A DNA stretch of 64,000 nt from NCBI GenBank assembly GCA_013368325.1, contig JAACJK010000165.1:248001-312000 (forward strand), in the 5' to 3' direction. Source of the stretch: Ephemerocybe angulata (taxonomy: Eukaryota > Basidiomycota > Agaricomycetes > Agaricales > Psathyrellaceae). The notes beneath the pieces are model-generated. The model saw only the letters and a program-made list of their open reading frames with translations. It searched no databases and was not told the DNA's origin. The position numbers and the translations under genes were made by a program. Numbering within the stretch: position 1 is the first letter of the stretch; every line of letters starts with the position of its first letter. Shown in pieces: positions 10,201-22,286 of the stretch.

Positions 10201-13200
10201 AACTCAATTGACATGCACAGTCACACATTCGCCTTGGTCTGCTCGCTCTAATTACTGACAACCCATCACAGACACCTCAAACTCCGCCGAATGTCAGACT
10301 TCACAACCTTCATTTACCAACATAAAGCCCTTCATCGATCCATCCTACGTCATCAAGTCAGTTTCTCAGATAATAAAGACCGAAAAATATCTCGAATGCC
10401 ATTGTTGTCTTTAGGCGCCCATCAAACGTAAATACTCGCCAACCTCCCGCCTTCATATCAGCATCGTGCTTCGACTGAGCCCCTCTCCTCGTGCATACCT
10501 CCAAGAAGCCATATCTTGTGTCTTAAGTTCCGTTTCCTAGTACAGAATTATCGAAGGTCAGGTTTCAGATTCGAGATTCTCTGTGGCGAATGTCCTGTTC
10601 TATGCATGGTTACCTCGACGGGGCCACATAGGCGCCGACCTTCAGTGCAAAGCGGAAAAACATACGGTCTCAACCAGGAGTGGGAGCTGCGCGCTGAGCA
10701 GCTATCTGGCTCAGACGTAGAGGAGATGGGTGAAACACCAGTTGTGGCGACGACGACGACGACCTCGTTGCATTTGAGCTGTGTGGCTCTGACCAATGGC
10801 TTAGATCTATGTGGCACCAGGCTGTCGTTAGTTTCGTTCCAGTTCAACTAGGTACGTCTCATGTTTGGCGGCTACTTCGAACTTTGAATTGATGTGTATC
10901 GATGCAGGTTCGTCGGATGTTTGCTCACGAGAAGATATTTTGGTACAGGTGGCTTTATCTTATCTGAATCTGCATCTCCGCCTCTCGACATCCTCATGTT
11001 CTGATCCGCGACTTCGCAATCCTCCGGGCAGCTTTCCTGTGTTAGCAGAGCTTGTCGCCGACTTAACCCAGTTCATCAACTCCAGATACACACCGCCTTC
11101 TGAAAACATAGAGAAGAGTGAATGTCGGCTGTTAAACTCGCGAATAACACACGTTGAACACGATACGACCTCAGAAAGGCAGACGGGGTCAAGACTATTC
11201 CCTGAACCCTTCCACACAGCCTACCCAAGGGTTCATTGACAGTTCTACGTCAACGAGCCTGTGCTTTCTTGATGTTATCCCAATCCGACCTGTGCTTTCA
11301 TGAAATGTAGGCGAGCGATAGCAGGGTGTGGGATTCGTGTCTCTGCACTCCAGTTCAGTTCAGGTTCCTTGACTATACCAGGAAATGTCTCTGACACTGA
11401 TCTTGGATGAAAAGGGCGTCTTGCAACGGAAATTGACTACGATGGGTGGCGACGTGATATGCAAGGCGACAATCATACGATCATTGACCGAGCAGTGGAT
11501 ACAGCTGTCAAACTGTCAAAAGAGTCGTTCATGATGCTGAAGATATGTGATAACGAACCATCTTGTTTTCCCTTATTTCAAGCCGAAACGACATCTTCCC
11601 CTCCGAGGCATGAGCCATTCAGCTGGATATCGAGCAGGGCACTCACGAATCGTCATCGTACCGTCATCCAACGCACTGTTCGGCTGAACCAGTCGACGAA
11701 CTACCCATGCAGCCCAGACCGGCCAGGCAATTCGGACTATTTCGCCTGCCAGCCAATCCCGGACGCCTTTTGCACAGCGCCGGATACTGAGCTACCCAAA
11801 TAGCTCCCACTTCGACCAACCAATCCACATGCATAAAATCAACCCTTGCCGCACCCTTTCCGCGTGTCTTCACAAGACCGTAGCAGCCAACAGGCGTCCC
11901 CATTGTCCAGTCTTTGTCACTAACGACGTTAAGAGCGGAATTTTGACCCTCAGAAAAGTATACTCCGACCCCCCGTAGTCGCAGAACCACTGTCGCGAGT
12001 CGAGTCGACCATCTGAACCGACCCCAGCTCCTGAAGAGGAACCACCGGCCCAAGCATTTGAACAGTTCCGCCCGGTGCAGTGTCTATTGGTCCAACTCAG
12101 TTCAATGGAGGCATACTTTGTGGAGCGGGCGGCTCACTGCGATGGGCGATATGAGAATGGTGTGCAGCTGGGGGGTCGCTATCGCGCCGAGAGGGTGCTT
12201 AATGGAGGTGAAACGCCTACGCCGCAAAGGTGAGATGGTTAGTGAAAGAGAGGGAAGCTAGCCAGCCAGCTCGGGGCCAGCATATGCAAGCAGGTCCTGG
12301 AAGAATGAAGCTAGCTGACAGATACGAGCAGCAGCGCCGGCAACCATACCGGATAACGTTAAAGCGCGGAGCCAGCCCTTCCGGTAGTCCTCTCGCCCGT
12401 TTTGGCATCGTATTCAGTTGAAATGAACTCGAGATCACCGAATAAGCCACATTACAGCTCGGGATGGGTGGCGCGTCGGTCCAGGTACGAGAGGAGTCTC
12501 GATGGTGATGGCTGTATGATCCTGCCTGGGGTATATCGATAGGGTATTTGAGTATATCACCAGCCAAAACATCTACGGTTCGATAAGCTTTCTCTACTGC
12601 GCCATCCAGGCCAAGTCGAGGGCGGCGCCAGCCAGCTACCCACCTTCGAGTATAGTAATCCAGGCCCCATACATATGGAGTCCATTGTAGTGGATGAAAT
12701 CAACGCCTGGTGCGCGTGCTCGTGGAAAGGCTATGGAGGTAGATCCACCGCAGCGAACGCTGGGTGTTGCGATTCTGTTCGTTCCACACCAATGCGAACC
12801 TGTGAGCGTGACACTTGTCAGATAGTGAACCAGTCTACCTTCAGGCCAGCTCTCCCTGGGTTTGTAATTTGTGAGGCGTATGGGCATCCTTCGACAGCGC
12901 CAGAGAACGCCCAGCCCAGCAGCGCCGTACGCGAGCCGGTAGGCTGGTAGTCGAGAGAAGTACTTACAAAAGAGCGAAGAAGCTACGCAGATCTTGGCGT
13001 TCACCCAGTCGATCCAGGCAACTGGAGGGGACGAAGCCAGATATTATACTTAGGCAGGTCCCTTGAGCGTGCAGAAGTACTTGAATCTCTGGAGTTTTGA
13101 GGCCCGATGCGTTACGATGTCCTTCATCATCGTCAGTGGGGATATCCACAGAACCTGGGCTCGACGCCAGTGTCTACGACACCGCGTCGCCGCTGACGCG

Positions 13201-14440
13201 CCTTCCAAGTAGTAGTCAACCTCGCCATCTTTGTCTAGAAGAAACGCGTGTCATAGTCTGGGCGCCCTCAACGTCGTGCTGACCAGTGTTGGCGACTAGG
13301 ATGGTGGTGGTCACTGTCAGAGGACAGGAATAGTTGGCTGATTGTCACTGAGTCACAGCCTCGATGCATAACGCATAACATATGTGACCGCGTTTGTGAC
13401 CGACGCGTCCAAGAGCTAGAGCCGTGACCGCGTCTCGGTTCCAAATGTGATACTGCTTCCGGGATCTACAGACACAGGATTTCAAGGAGGAATGAGGGAT
13501 GGAGGAGAAGGTCTATACGATATGGCTGATAAGCCCGACTTGTGGATAGGAATGAACTTGGGCAGGTAATTGATTGGCCACAGCCTAAGGTTATTTGATT
13601 TACGCTAAAATGGCGGCTGAATGATTCGCGCTCGACTTGGGCGGCACAACGAAACAGTAAACTCGGGTCTGCTACCTTGGCTACCAGGAAGCTGACAACC
13701 TCTTCTTTTTGTAAGCTGGCCTACAGTATGTCTCTTGCAAAGACGTGAATAGATTGGCAGTCAACCAGATATTATCATTCCTTAGGCGGGATGGAAAGCC
13801 CATATACCCAGGTTAATCATGAATCGTACACAAAGATAGAGAGGGATATGTAGATCACTACCACGTATTTTTGAATACTGTCTGCACTGTAGCGCGCGCC
13901 TTGGTATGCCCGTCCCATAGATCTTGTTCTGTATGGGGGAAACCGTGGATATCCGATTTCCCCTCCTCCTCAGGGTGAGTAATTCAAAGGCTGTGTGTAC
14001 TATACAGCCAAAGGAAGTACGCTCATTATCATGAACACTCTTCTTGTCCTCCCGTGCCCGTGCTCACCAAATTTCCAGACGGCGAATGAACCCAGCTCCC
14101 CAAAACGAGAAAGACATTCCCACGACCGATTGGTTGTGTCGGTTTTTGTGACACCTCGTCCTGAATCCTCCGTCACTGTTCGTCACGAAATTGTCACTCC
14201 TGGCCTACTTTCCAGGGCCAACCTCAGTCACACCCAGCATCACACGCTCATCGGCAAGACCACACAGGCCTGTGTCGGTGGAGGGCTGCAATAGACATAA
14301 TCGTGCCAATATCAGTATCGTTATCAGTGTCAGGGAGAGCAGGAAAGCTGGGACTTTGAGCAGCACATCGACAACGACGACGACGAGAACGACGACCGAC
14401 AAGAACCGTGCAAGACTATTCTCTGGTTATATACCGACTC
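7254..14440. other. 7.2-kb stretch with no recognised gene
   Basis: The longest frames are under about 135 codons, overlap on both strands and show no recognisable domain or convincing splice chain. A faint similarity exists between two minus-strand frames near 11830 and 12690, each with a V-D-F-M/I-H segment, too short to interpret. The last ~400 bp before 14441 is probably the 5' region of the next gene. I see no tRNA, rRNA or clear transposon end, though old decayed elements cannot be excluded. Confidence 0.5.
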
Positions 14441-15972
14441 ATGGACAGCAACGGCGTGCAGACGGACCAGTCACCCCCGGCCGCGCGCAAACGGTCCAGG
14501 GAGCACGAGACGGAGAGCCAGAAGACAAAGAGGGAGAAAGCAGCAGAGCGCCAACGCCGAAAACGCGAGCGGGACCGTGCAAACGCCCAAACCATCGCCC
14601 AGCTTGAGCAACAGCAAGAGGCTGCAGCCGCCGCCGCTGCCCAAGGATATGCTGCAGCAGCAGCTGCCGCCGCGGCCCAGGGCGTCGTCGTCAATGCGGC
14701 TGGAATGGGGATGCTCTACACTCCCCCGGAGCAGCAGCAGCAGCAGCAGCAAGTCCAACAGCAGCAGCAACAACCGCCTCCGCACATCCCCCTTCAACAT
14801 CAGCACCAGATTCCCCACATGCCCCACCATATGGCACCGCACCCACAGCCGTTGCCCCCAATGCCGACAGCTTTCCACCCAGCCCCAGCCGAACCCCCAG
14901 CACCCCCAGAGCCGCCCCAGCCCCCTCTAACAAAGGAGGAATCCGACCGGCGGGAAAAGGTTCGCGCAGCAGCTCGCGAGCGGCAGAGAAAGCACCGGGC
15001 CCTGGTCCGGGAACGAAAAATGCGCGACATGGGCGTCGATATGGGGGGCGAGGGGGGACCCGTGAGCGTCGAGGACGCGCTGCGATACCCTCCTCCAGAG
15101 TATCTCCCAACGCACGACATACCTGCGCACGCGTTGCCCATGATGGAACCACCCTTCCCGGGTGTTGCGCAGGGACTCGGAGGACAGACATTCGCGTCGA
15201 CGCTTCTGCTTTCGTTCGCCTGCGCACCACTGCTTAAAGCGCATCTGCTTCGGACTCTAAACATGACGAATGAGGAACTGGCGTCTCTTGAGCCGATCAT
15301 CGCTGAGGCTTGGGATCGCTGGAACGCGCAGGTATGCTCCAAGATATTCTTATGGCGCAAGCATAATGCTAATACATTCTGTAGCGATCAATGCAGTATG
15401 CGGAGGCCCAGAGGAACGCTCACGCCCAGGCCCAGGCTCACCAGGGCCAGCCACCGCAGCCGCCTGGTGCCGTCCCAACTTCGTCCCCATACACAGTCGA
15501 CAACACTCAGCCTCCTCCCCAATCCCATGCACCTCCACCCCAGCACCATCAACCACCACCCCACCACCCGCATCAACCACCACCCCACCACCCGCATCAC
15601 CCACCGCCCCCGCATCCTCACCACCCACCACCTCAGCAACACCAACCTCCTCCCCAGCTGCCGCCGGTCGCCTCTTCGTCCACACAACCACAACCGAAAC
15701 CGCCGGCACCGGCACCCGCGCCTGCGCCGCCACCCTCTCACCCGCCGCCTCCAACATTCGCGCATACAAATGGTCCTGACATAACGTCGCTAGATTTCCG
15801 GAACCGCTTCTCGCACCAGCTGACGAGGCCTGTGCCGTCGTTTAGTCCAGCCTTTCAAGGGGACGGGTCGCGGACGGGGAGTGCACAGAGAGTTAACGGG
15901 GCGTCCCCTGTGGAGACGCCTGCAGATAACATTGACCCCAACTTGACGAGTGGGGGCAGTGGGAAGAGTTGA
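14441..15972 (+). CDS. Low-complexity protein with two basic regions, possible transcription regulator
   Basis: The ATG at 14441 is the first in frame; upstream codons in that frame lack an ATG. A 53-bp intron (15332-15384, GTATGC...TGTAG, phase 0) joins 297 codons to 195 codons, giving 492 residues. The first exon has a strongly basic, bZIP-like stretch (about residues 19-50, with K-R-E-K-A-A-E-R-Q-R-R-K-R) that lacks a clear leucine zipper. It is followed by poly-Ala and poly-Gln tracts and a second basic stretch around residue 185 (REKVRAAARERQRKHRALVR). The second exon is dominated by Pro/His/Gln repeats. A nuclear DNA- or RNA-binding role is inferred from the basic regions only. The homopolymer tracts make frame length polymorphic in such genes. 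Confidence 0.8.
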
Positions 15973-17217
15973 TAAACGAATTTCCTTGTATTGGCTGTTT
16001 GATGTTGGCTACTATTGCGTGTATCCTTTCCTTTTTATGGTCGCCTGGTTGGGTATCCTTCCCTTGGTTATAGATTTCCTTCGGTACTTTGGGCGCAGCC
16101 TTGGTTATTCTATCCTGCTTTTCATTCTGCGTCCCCGGTCGTCTCGTTCAGGACTTTGAATTGTTGTTGTAAATTGTCCATTTCCCCGGTCTCCTATCAT
16201 CTCGCTCTCGATTATCATCATGCTGTATCCGTCCCACCATCCATCTGTCTCCCACCTTCCATGCATCATGTACATTTGACCTTGCTGTCTGTCTGCCACC
16301 CTCGTCTCATCTCGCCCGCCTCATCTCAACCTGACCTTCAAAGTTCAAAATACTCTCCTGGCTTTCTCTCGCTTTGCGCTGCCATGCACTCTCCTTACAC
16401 GTTACATTCCCTGTTGTAATTTTCCCTGTTCCAGTGTCGGTCTGGCTGCTATTTAGAATAATTATACCACTGTTTTACCCTCTGTACCTGTTGAAGATTC
16501 CCGAATTGAACAACCTGAGCTCGTCCCCAATAACGAGACTAGCGTCTTGTGTAGTTACTAGCAATGCGCCGGGGTTCACCGAGATAGATATTTTGAATCG
16601 TAACGAACGTGCAAAGGCGTCAGCAAGGCGTCGGCCAGCGTTTGGGCGAGGTGCAAGAAAGAAGCTTAGGTATTATCAATCTTTATGTGACAGAAAATTG
16701 CAAGAAAATCTGCTCCTCCCCGAGACTTGCGTCAAAACAGTTTAATATCCATACAGAAAGCAGTAGCGCAGTAGGAGATATACCAGTAGAAAGAATCGCC
16801 TAAGCCCATCAGATGAGCGCCAGCCGCTCAGGATCGCGGCAGAGATGTAGGCTGAGGTAGGCTGAGGTAGGCTATATGAGGCCTGCCACGAACACTCGGT
16901 CTGAGATATTGACGGTGTGTTACATATGAGCATATGCTCTTAACATCGGGCGAAAGAGCGACTGGAAGCCACAGGAGCGGCCCACCCTTTCGCAAGTGCA
17001 TAGATGGACGCGAGCCCAGAATAAGCGCCCGTTTTGGAATAGCCGAGTGCTCGTGAGAAAGTTGCCACCAGTCATCAAGCCTCACGCTTCGAGGCTAAAC
17101 CCGCTTCGAAGAACGTGATCATGAGGGCACAACAGAGGCAAGTATCAGTAGGATTTAAATGCCAGCACGTAGATCCGAACCTCCACTTCAACCACTTTGA
17201 CTTACTTCACTTCAGCA
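15973..17217. other. Intergenic; contains a stray F-box 3' flank
   Basis: There is no gene here. Pyrimidine-rich sequence follows the upstream gene. At 16565-16660 lies a copy of the sequence normally found downstream of the F-box genes. Three tandem copies of a 10-bp unit (GTAGGCTGAG) lie at about 16848-16876. TTTAAAT near 17153 may serve as the core promoter of the next gene. Confidence 0.5.
16565..16660 (+). repeat. Orphan copy of the F-box-gene 3' flank
   Basis: Sequence containing ACCGAGATA and then AACGAACGTGCAAAGGCGTC, followed by GCGTCGGCCAGCGTTTG, matches (with changes) the downstream flank at about 22335-22400 and, inverted, at 30045-30150. No F-box coding sequence precedes it here, so it is probably what is left of a lost paralogue. 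Confidence 0.7.
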
Positions 17218-19158
17218 ATGCCCTTTCCATCTACATTCCTCCCTTTTCTCAACACCAACTACGTACCCTCCCTCACCGAAGTCGCCCAGCTCAAGGCACT
17301 TGTGCAGGACTGGAACCAAGCCATCACTGACTTGGATCGTGACCTCAACTCACTGCAGCAAGCGCAGCGTTACCTTCGCCGCAGCCTGAGCCCACTGCAG
17401 CAAGTGCAGCGCTACCTTCATCGTCAACGAGAATTCTGCATTCTGTGGAAGAAGAAACACGAAGCAGTGCTTCAGCCTATACGGCGAGTCCCCGATAATG
17501 TCCTCTCCGAGATATTCCTCGCGTGCCTGCCTTGTGAAGGAGAGGGTTGGGAAATCGAGGCAGAAGATTGGCCCGAGGAAAGGCCGGAGGCTGTCATAGG
17601 GAGAAGGCGCCGTCCCAGCGTCGACCTTAGCCATGTGTGTCGGCTCTGGCGGAGGGTCGCATTGGGCACGCCAAGGCTGTGGGTCCAGGCCGAAATCTAT
17701 CTCCCGAGCTTTCAATATTCCAAGGAGGAAAGGATACTGGGGTTAACGCACTTCGTTCGTGCACTGACCCGCCGTTCGGGAACCTGCCCTTTGTCATTCA
17801 AGCTTCAAGGGACTCGGGTCAGACGTTACGACGACCCGGTGAACTGGTGGGATTTTTGGCTCCATCCGAATGCTCTGGTAGAGGCAAGCGTCCCGTTCAA
17901 GAAAGCAGTCGAAGAGCTCGTGGGCGCTCTTAATGCATCTTCATCCAGGTGGAGGCGCTTCTCCCTGTCCGGAGAAGTTAATATCAGAACGCACGGCATC
18001 TCCCCAATGAAGCTCTTTGACGCCATGACAGGTCCCTTTCCTGCCTTGCACTATATCCATCTCGACCGTGACGCCCATTTCCCGATACAACGGAATCCCG
18101 ACAAGTCAGCCCGTCCGCCGCTCATCAACACACCTGCATTACAGTCCGTCACTATTTTACAGCCGTACGGGCGACCCGACAACCTCCCAGTTACAGCCTG
18201 GACAAACCTGAAAAGTCTTACCCTTGGAAGCTGGACCAAGGCTCCGCCCCTGTCAATGGATGAGTTTTTCGGTCGGGTCCGAACAGTGCCAAGCGTTGGA
18301 ATGGATCCCCAAATCGCTCTGCGCCTGCTGAAACCACTCATTGGCCTTGTCCACCTCAACATTCACATGGACCAGATCGCCCCAAGCGAAGCGGCTGAAG
18401 TATACCCACTTGCAAACATCGCAACGCAGCCTATATCACTTCCTCGCCTTCAGTCACTATCGCTCAAGGGTGTCGCTGTCGCCCCGGGCTTTGCGAGGGC
18501 TCTCACCCTCCCATCGCTCGAATCTATGTCCTTCACATCCCTCCAAATCGTGCACAGAGATATTCAAGAAGCGGGTCTCCTCGAGTGTTTAGCCTGCTTC
18601 GGGTGCCAGATCACCGAATTCGAACTCGACGTGGTGGATTTCAGCGATACCTTTTTCGTTGCTTGCACTGAGTCGCTGACGCAAATCAAGACGCTCAAGA
18701 TCGGAGAACTCCCGCTTCGGAGGGGCCAAGACCAAGACCGGGAAGCTCTCAGGGAGATGTGCTACCACATTGGACAGGACATAGCCACACCATCCGATCG
18801 TCCGACCTCAATGGAATCTTTTCTTCGACATCTTGCATCGCCAATCAAGCACCTGGGTGCCGGGGGCGACCGCCTCAATCCCAGGGGATATCGAGCCCCC
18901 AATCTTGAAATAGTCTCCCTCACGTGGCAAGTTAATCTTCTAGGAGTCGAGGCAGCAATTTTAGATCTCCTTCGTGCTCGATTTGGCCGTAGCTCTGAGC
19001 AACCGAGCGCTGTACAACCTCTCAAGAAGTTCACAGCTCACTTATTCGGGCTTCGTGCCTATATCGATATCCAACGCAAACTGGCACATCATGGAGTTAA
19101 TCTGGGAATATTGGACTTAGAGGTTATCTATTATACGCCTTTCGTGTTTCGTAAATAA
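17218..19158 (+). CDS. F-box-like/LRR protein, paralogue 1
   Basis: This is a single-exon 646-residue protein of the large Agaricomycete F-box-like family; such proteins are thought to present substrates to SCF ubiquitin ligases. I start it at the ATG at 17218 because the encoded N-terminus aligns with its paralogues (NYVPSLTEV). A coiled-coil segment (about residues 20-80) precedes the F-box core (RRVPDNVLSEIFLACLP, around residue 87). The W-rich end of the core (LSHVCRLWRRVALGTPRLW) lies near residue 138. The rest is irregular leucine-rich repeat-like sequence. Residues encoded by 17344-17427 contain a 14-codon tandem duplication (LNSLQQAQRYLRRS then LSPLQQVQRYLHRQ) not present in the others. 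No frame breaks are seen. Confidence 0.85.
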   Translation: MPFPSTFLPFLNTNYVPSLTEVAQLKALVQDWNQAITDLDRDLNSLQQAQRYLRRSLSPLQQVQRYLHRQREFCILWKKKHEAVLQPIRRVPDNVLSEIFLACLPCEGEGWEIEAEDWPEERPEAVIGRRRRPSVDLSHVCRLWRRVALGTPRLWVQAEIYLPSFQYSKEERILGLTHFVRALTRRSGTCPLSFKLQGTRVRRYDDPVNWWDFWLHPNALVEASVPFKKAVEELVGALNASSSRWRRFSLSGEVNIRTHGISPMKLFDAMTGPFPALHYIHLDRDAHFPIQRNPDKSARPPLINTPALQSVTILQPYGRPDNLPVTAWTNLKSLTLGSWTKAPPLSMDEFFGRVRTVPSVGMDPQIALRLLKPLIGLVHLNIHMDQIAPSEAAEVYPLANIATQPISLPRLQSLSLKGVAVAPGFARALTLPSLESMSFTSLQIVHRDIQEAGLLECLACFGCQITEFELDVVDFSDTFFVACTESLTQIKTLKIGELPLRRGQDQDREALREMCYHIGQDIATPSDRPTSMESFLRHLASPIKHLGAGGDRLNPRGYRAPNLEIVSLTWQVNLLGVEAAILDLLRARFGRSSEQPSAVQPLKKFTAHLFGLRAYIDIQRKLAHHGVNLGILDLEVIYYTPFVFRK

Positions 19159-19637
19159 TCTTCTCAGGTTACCTCAGGTGGCATTTGGATTTGCGTTCGC
19201 AGTTGATAGAGTAGGCGCAGGTAGATGTTCGTTCTTACAATGTTCCACCATGTAAGGAGTACCGTTTCTTTCTAAAATTTAGCCTCGTGCAAACACAGTG
19301 CTTAGGGCTGGAATCCTCTCAGGCCCCTCGCTTCGTGAAGGAGATCAAGCTTAGACAAGCGCCCAAGTTCATGACTTATAAGCGCCCGCGGGCGGAAGCA
19401 TTTTTACATGTCTTCGTTCCTAGTCTTAGATTCCTCAGTCATATATATATATCCTACCAATGACTGCTCCGATACTCTCGTCTTTTGCCTACGCGTTCAG
19501 GACTTATCGGATATCAAGGTTACTTTGAGTCTCTAACGGTGTGATGGGCAAAACAGTGACAAAGCCCCATCAGCGAATGCCAGCGCATCGTCCTGATCGA
19601 TTTTAACCTCCACTCTCATGAGTCACCGACAACAACG
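19159..19637. promoter_or_regulatory. Upstream region conserved with paralogue 3
   Basis: This region upstream of the split F-box gene shares long blocks with the region upstream of the 32495 gene. One block is around CGGTGTGATGGGCAAAACAG and another contains GATCAAGCTT followed by CAAGCGCC. The coding duplication therefore carried its promoter. An alternating TA run at 19442-19452 could act as a core promoter element. Confidence 0.55.
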
Positions 19638-22286
19638 ATGAGCTTTCCTCCTGCACTTTCTTCAGTTCTTGGTACCAATTACGTGCCGTCTGCCAGTGAA
19701 ATCGTCCAACTCAAGGCGCAAGTCCAGGACTGGGACCAAGTCATCGCTGACCTGGATCGTGATCTGAACGCGCTGCAGCAAGTCCAGCAGCACCTCGCTC
19801 GTCAGCGACAGCGCTGTGTTCTGTCGAAGAACAAGTATGAGGCGTTGTTGGAGCCCATACGGCGCGTCCCCGACGAGATACTCGCGGCAGTCTTTCTCGA
19901 ATGCCTGCCACAGGAACCGGAGGGGTGGGCAGCGATGACGCCCACTGAAGGGACAAAGCATCCAGCCATTATTCTTACCCACGTATGTCGACATTGGCGA
20001 AATTTGGCGATGGGCACACCGAGGTTGTGGGCACAGGTCGACCTACGAGTTCCTAGCAGACCCTATCGCGCGCGTACGATACCAAGGCTAACCCACCTTG
20101 TCCGGGTATTCACCCAACGGTCGCGAGCCTGTCCAATGACGATAAAAGTCAAGATGGATACCGGGGAATCAGGACCTATGTTTTACAGGTGGGGAAACAC
20201 CGATGGGTACGAGGTAGCTCTCAAGGAGCTTGTGGACGAGGTATGCATCTCTTCTGAGAGGTGGAGGAGCCTTTCATTGTCAGCCATCCTGGATCCCGAA
20301 AGGGGCAACCTTTCCTTACTGCAGTTCTTTACTGCCATCGCCAAGCTACTGCCTGGGTTGACTCAAGTGCATTTCGAAGTGACCTTCGAAACGCAAGAAC
20401 GGCAAGGACAAGACTCGCGCCTCATATCGATCTGCCCGAAAGTACTCAGCGGTCCAGCTTTGCGGTCCGTATCTATCACCAAGCCATCTGGCTGGTTATC
20501 CAACCATAGCTTCAACATTGGTCTACCCTGGGCTGGAGTTCGAAATGACGGGGTTCAGAATACTACGAATTTGGAACCGCCGGCTGTCCGGCATGGGCGG
20601 CTGTCCGGCTGTCCGGCTTTCTGACGGGCGACCGGCCGTCCGGCCTTGATACTCGTGTGGTTTCGTTCCTTCCTGAATACCCTGGGGGGTCGGGGAGGCC
20701 CTATTAAGTAAGATATAGAATATAAATGCTTCTAAAGCCACCTTTAACCCCAAAAAATGCACGTAGAGCACCCTGGCGGGTGTAGATATGGCGGGGGTCA
20801 CTTACGGGCCACCCACTTAACATTCCCCCCTTTTCAATAGACATAAATACTCAAGTGTAGTATATACATTCATAAAAGTACCTCCAGTAGGTATGTTGAC
20901 TATTCTGTACGAGAAACCATAGTGATTGAGAATAACAGGATGAACTGGGGATGAACTACGCTCGTTGGCGGGGTGGAATACCCCGTGGGACTTTCCGCCC
21001 GACCTGGCCCATCAGGAACTGACTTCGTGATCAGCCCCTAACCAACCCCTAACCAACGTCCCACCCAACCGTTATCACCTTCCCAAGTTCTCGACGTACT
21101 CAAGGCTGTCTGCACAGGCAGCATCCGTGCCTCAGCTGCCCTCAAGCGTGCAAGTGATGTACAGCCGGACAGCCGGACGCCCGTACTGCCGGTTGCCGGA
21201 CGCCCGTCGATTCCAATACCGGGGTGTTCTCACGGGGTTGCGCCGGAGATGGCAAACTTTGGAATCACCTCGCGTGTTGCGCTGGAACTCCTAAAGTCAC
21301 TTCCCAGCCTCGTTCATTTCGATGTGGACATAGATTACGTTGCAAAAGAAGGAGAAGAAGAGTTGTTACTCGCCGGCGCTGCGGAACCCACAGAGCTCCC
21401 CTTCCTCCAATCACTATCGCTCAAAGGCCTCGCTGTGTCGCCAGGGTTCGCCAGCTCCCTCACCCTCCCATCGCTGCAGTCTGTCTCTTTTACTGCGGTC
21501 AGACTCTTGAGCAGGGAGCAGCAGGAAGCAGGACTCCTCCAATGTTTATCACGCTTTGGGTACCACATTACCACCTTCGAACTCGACATGGCGCGGTTTT
21601 CAGAGGCTTTCATCGCCGCTTGTGCCCAGTCCCTCACCCATGTCACAACACTCAAAATCGGCGACTCAAGGGCTTTCGACCTAGACAGGAAACTTCTGCT
21701 AGACGATGGATTCGGAATGTTACTAGGTCGGATTCCAGATGTCGATCTCACCACCCTAAAATCCTTTATTCGCCACCTTACACCGCAATCACACGAGCAG
21801 GCGCCGAGTTCCAGCCGCACTACGCAATACGCTTTTAGCGCCCCAAATCTCCAGGAGCTCATTCTTTGGTGGCACAACGCAGATCACGGTTTGGGGTTAC
21901 ACATGATGGACTTCATCTCTGGGCGCTTCGCCTCAGGCCGTGGTGGACATGGCTCGCCTCGCCTCAAACGAGTTGTTCTCCGTTTTCCTAACCAATGCCT
22001 GTCGGGCAGTTTCCTTGATATAAAGCCGGAGCTGACTCGTCTTGGTGTCGATTTTGGAATTCTAAACTTGGAGGTCAAGGGTCTTACCCCAGCCACTCTC
22101 TTGCCAGCTCGCAGGGGATTTGACCTTGAGCCCAATCCATTCATGCAGTAGTTCAATACTGCTCAGTTTACAGATTTAATCCCTCCAGATGATCAGCTGA
22201 TTGATTTCAACATTCCAGATGCTCAGATGATCCCTCTTAGTCCTGGACTCGATGTGGAGAGTTTCGATCTCGTCTGGCACGAATAA
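19638..22286 (+). pseudogene. F-box-like paralogue 2, split by a transposon and truncated by a stop
   Basis: The first part (19638-20555) encodes the coiled coil, F-box core (RRVPDEILAAVFLECLP) and LRR start, and is closely related to the intact gene at 30528-32495. The frame is interrupted after N-D-G-V by a 676-bp insertion (20556-21231). It resumes exactly in register at 21240 with A-P-E-M-A-N-F-G once the duplicated 8 bp is discounted. A second lesion is a TAG at 22149-22151 where the intact paralogue encodes about six more residues before F-N-T-A-Q-F-T. Homology continues beyond it (22152-22286) to a stop aligning with the end of the paralogue. The protein is therefore non-functional as a full-length product. 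Confidence 0.9.
20556..21231. mobile_element. hAT-like non-autonomous DNA transposon (676 bp)
   Basis: The element is flanked by the exact 8-bp direct repeat ACGGGGTT (20548-20555 and 21232-21239), the target-site duplication length of hAT elements. Removing one copy and the insert restores the F-box frame. The ends are imperfect inverted repeats (CAGAATACTACG at the left, GAGAACACCCCG reading inward from the right). Both are followed inward by several copies of the subterminal motif GTCCGGC. It encodes no transposase, so it must depend on one elsewhere. Assignment to hAT rests on the 8-bp duplication and the CAG-like terminus. Confidence 0.8.

Noticed and set aside
11664..13004. Two minus-strand frames sharing a V-D-F-M/I-H segment
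   Set aside because: The similarity covers fewer than about 20 residues and the DNA does not align well around it; not enough for a gene or duplication claim.
14408..14440. Upstream start for the low-complexity protein
   Set aside because: The frame there begins with GTG, not ATG; the first in-frame ATG is at 14441.
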